Shown in pieces: positions 62,869 through 64,000 of a stretch of DNA of 64,000 nucleotides. This DNA is from Duganella aquatilis (lineage in GTDB: Bacteria > Pseudomonadota > Gammaproteobacteria > Burkholderiales > Burkholderiaceae_D), in contig NZ_WKJL01000009.1 in assembly GCF_009674565.1 (NCBI RefSeq), positions 124,001 through 188,000 of the forward strand, read 5' to 3'. The notes beneath the pieces are model-generated. The model did not search any database. It saw only the letters and a program-made list of their open reading frames with translations, and was not told the origin of the DNA. How positions within the stretch are numbered: the first letter of the stretch is position 1; every line of letters begins with the position of its first letter. Made by a program: the position numbers and the translations under genes.

Positions 62869-64000
62869 TCACATCGGCGGCATGGCCAGCAGCGCCATAT
62901 TGCGTCCTTTTTCCTTGGCGCGGTACAGCGCGCGGTCGGCCAGTTGCACCAGGTCCTGCGGCGTGGTGTCCTCGGTCGGCACCAGCACCGCCACACCGAT
63001 ACTGATCGTCATGATACCGAAAGGCGACTGCTCGTGCGGCAAAGCCCGCCTGGTGAGCTCGCCGCAGATTTCTTCCGCCACGCCGAAGGCGTCGGTGGCG
63101 TCGGTGGCGGCCGCCAGCAGCGCGAACTCTTCACCGCCGTAGCGCGCCACCACATCGGTGGTGCGGCGGCCGTGGGTGGTGATCAGCTCGGCCACGGTGC
63201 GCAGCATGGCGTCGCCGGCCTGGTGGCCGTAATGGTCGTTGTACTTCTTGAAGTAGTCCACGTCCAGCATCAGCAGCGCCAGCGTCTGGCCGGTGCGCGC
63301 CGCGCGCCGCCACTCGGCCTCCAGCGCCAGATCGAAACCGCGGCGGTTGCTGACGCCGGTCAGGCCGTCGGTGGTGCTGAGCGCGGCCAGCTTGCGGTTG
63401 GATTCCTCCAGCTCGGCGGTGCGCGCCGCCACCGTCCGCTCCAGTTCGGCCTGATGCCGGGTCAGGCGGTTGATGCGGATCTTGTACGCCAGCACCAGCG
63501 AACCGACCACCAGCGCCGCCAGGCCGGAACGGAACCACCAGCGCTGCCAGAACGGCGGCGTGATGGTGATGTTCAGCGTGGCCGGCACATTGTTCCACAC
63601 GCCGAGGTGGTTGGCGGCCTTGACGCGGAACACGTACTGGCCGGGATTCAGGTTGGTGTAGCTGGCGGTGCGGTGGGCGGCGTCGGTCTCCACCCAGTCG
63701 CGGTCGAAGCCCTGCAGCTGATAGGAATAGCGGTTGCCGGACGGCTCGGTGTAATGCAGCGCCGCGAACTCCAGCGCAAACACCGAGGCCTGCGACGACA
63801 GCGTCAGCGCGGTGGGCGCCGTCACCGGGCCGTCGGCCTTGACGTTCTCGGCCGGCTTGCCGTTCTGCAGCGAGTGGTTGAACACGGTGATGTCGGTGAT
63901 CGCCACCTGCGGCGGTACCGAGCTGGTTTTCACTTTCGACGGCGTCACCGCCGTCATGCCGTGCACGCCGCCGAAGTACAGCGTGCCGTCGGCGCCGAAC
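62869..64000 (-). CDS. Y_Y_Y and GGDEF domain diguanylate cyclase, C-terminal part
   Basis: The gene runs off the right edge; about 377 C-terminal residues are visible. In order they show the end of a sensor propeller (FGADGTLYFGGVHGMT), a Y_Y_Y domain (YSYQLQGFDRDWVETDA), a membrane span (RSGLAALVVGSLVLAY), a coiled coil, and a GGDEF domain with RYGGEEFALL. This is the layout of periplasmic-propeller sensors that make c-di-GMP. The stop is 7 bp before the small Cys-rich gene. Confidence 0.92.
   Translation of the reverse strand, partial: FGADGTLYFGGVHGMTAVTPSKVKTSSVPPQVAITDITVFNHSLQNGKPAENVKADGPVTAPTALTLSSQASVFALEFAALHYTEPSGNRYSYQLQGFDRDWVETDAAHRTASYTNLNPGQYVFRVKAANHLGVWNNVPATLNITITPPFWQRWWFRSGLAALVVGSLVLAYKIRINRLTRHQAELERTVAARTAELEESNRKLAALSTTDGLTGVSNRRGFDLALEAEWRRAARTGQTLALLMLDVDYFKKYNDHYGHQAGDAMLRTVAELITTHGRRTTDVVARYGGEEFALLAAATDATDAFGVAEEICGELTRRALPHEQSPFGIMTISIGVAVLVPTEDTTPQDLVQLADRALYRAKEKGRNMALLAMPPM

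Overview
The window reads as a chromosome segment of a betaproteobacterium of the Oxalobacteraceae (Massilia, Duganella or Janthinobacterium type). The evidence is GC-rich coding, the order rpsU-yqeY-dnaG-rpoD followed by a CAT-anticodon tRNA, and Burkholderiales-like versions of QueG, TsaD/TsaE, PlsY, XerD and ArgP/ArgO. I worked by reading only; no database search was run.

Left part (1-35 kb) is mostly housekeeping. It holds an edge-truncated hexose-6-phosphate mutarotase, amiC-tsaE, divergent queG, a MarR/CPBP-protease pair, and a C4-dicarboxylate-type block made of a FixJ-like regulator, a membrane PAS kinase and a TRAP transporter whose DctP faces DctQM. Next come a candidate small RNA, ogt-xerD, an RND efflux pair, ybaK-plsY-dsbA-like genes, a GAF-GGDEF protein, an SDR/LysR pair, a small membrane protein behind a good sigma-54 promoter, tsaD, aroG, ybiB, a YhiN-like flavoprotein and the rpsU-yqeY-dnaG-rpoD block.

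Middle part (35.4-46.0 kb) is an integrated filamentous phage (inovirus) of about 10.5 kb. It is bounded by 85-bp direct repeats (84/85 identical) that contain the 3' half of a tRNA(CAT) and its terminator. In order it carries a leftward HTH repressor, a membrane-anchored DUF2726 nuclease-like protein, small early proteins, a tandem-duplicated candidate ssDNA-binding protein, coat proteins (pVIII, small pVII/pIX-like, TspB/pIII-like, pVI-like), a Zot/pI assembly ATPase, a ribbon-helix-helix protein, a non-coding origin-like region, an HUH replication protein, a tyrosine integrase and an AT-rich two-gene cargo (AAA ATPase plus Toprim-like protein) that looks like an anti-phage module. The most striking point is that the attachment core forms the last coding part of the repressor gene. 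In the integrated state the gene stops 2 codons into the host tRNA. Rebuilding the circular phage from the two ends gives a repressor 14 residues longer, whose stop falls 4 bp beyond the Toprim gene's stop. This resembles integration-dependent immunity.

Right part (46-64 kb) returns to host genes: an ABC exporter pair, the internally deleted remains of an S41 peptidase, a Gfo/Idh/MocA oxidoreductase, several small proteins, a methyltransferase, argP/argO, a PAS-GGDEF-EAL protein, an Nramp-like transporter with altered signature motifs, a TonB-dependent receptor behind a four-repeat Pho box, a chemotaxis receptor and an edge-truncated Y_Y_Y-GGDEF protein. No rRNA, IS element or CRISPR array was seen.
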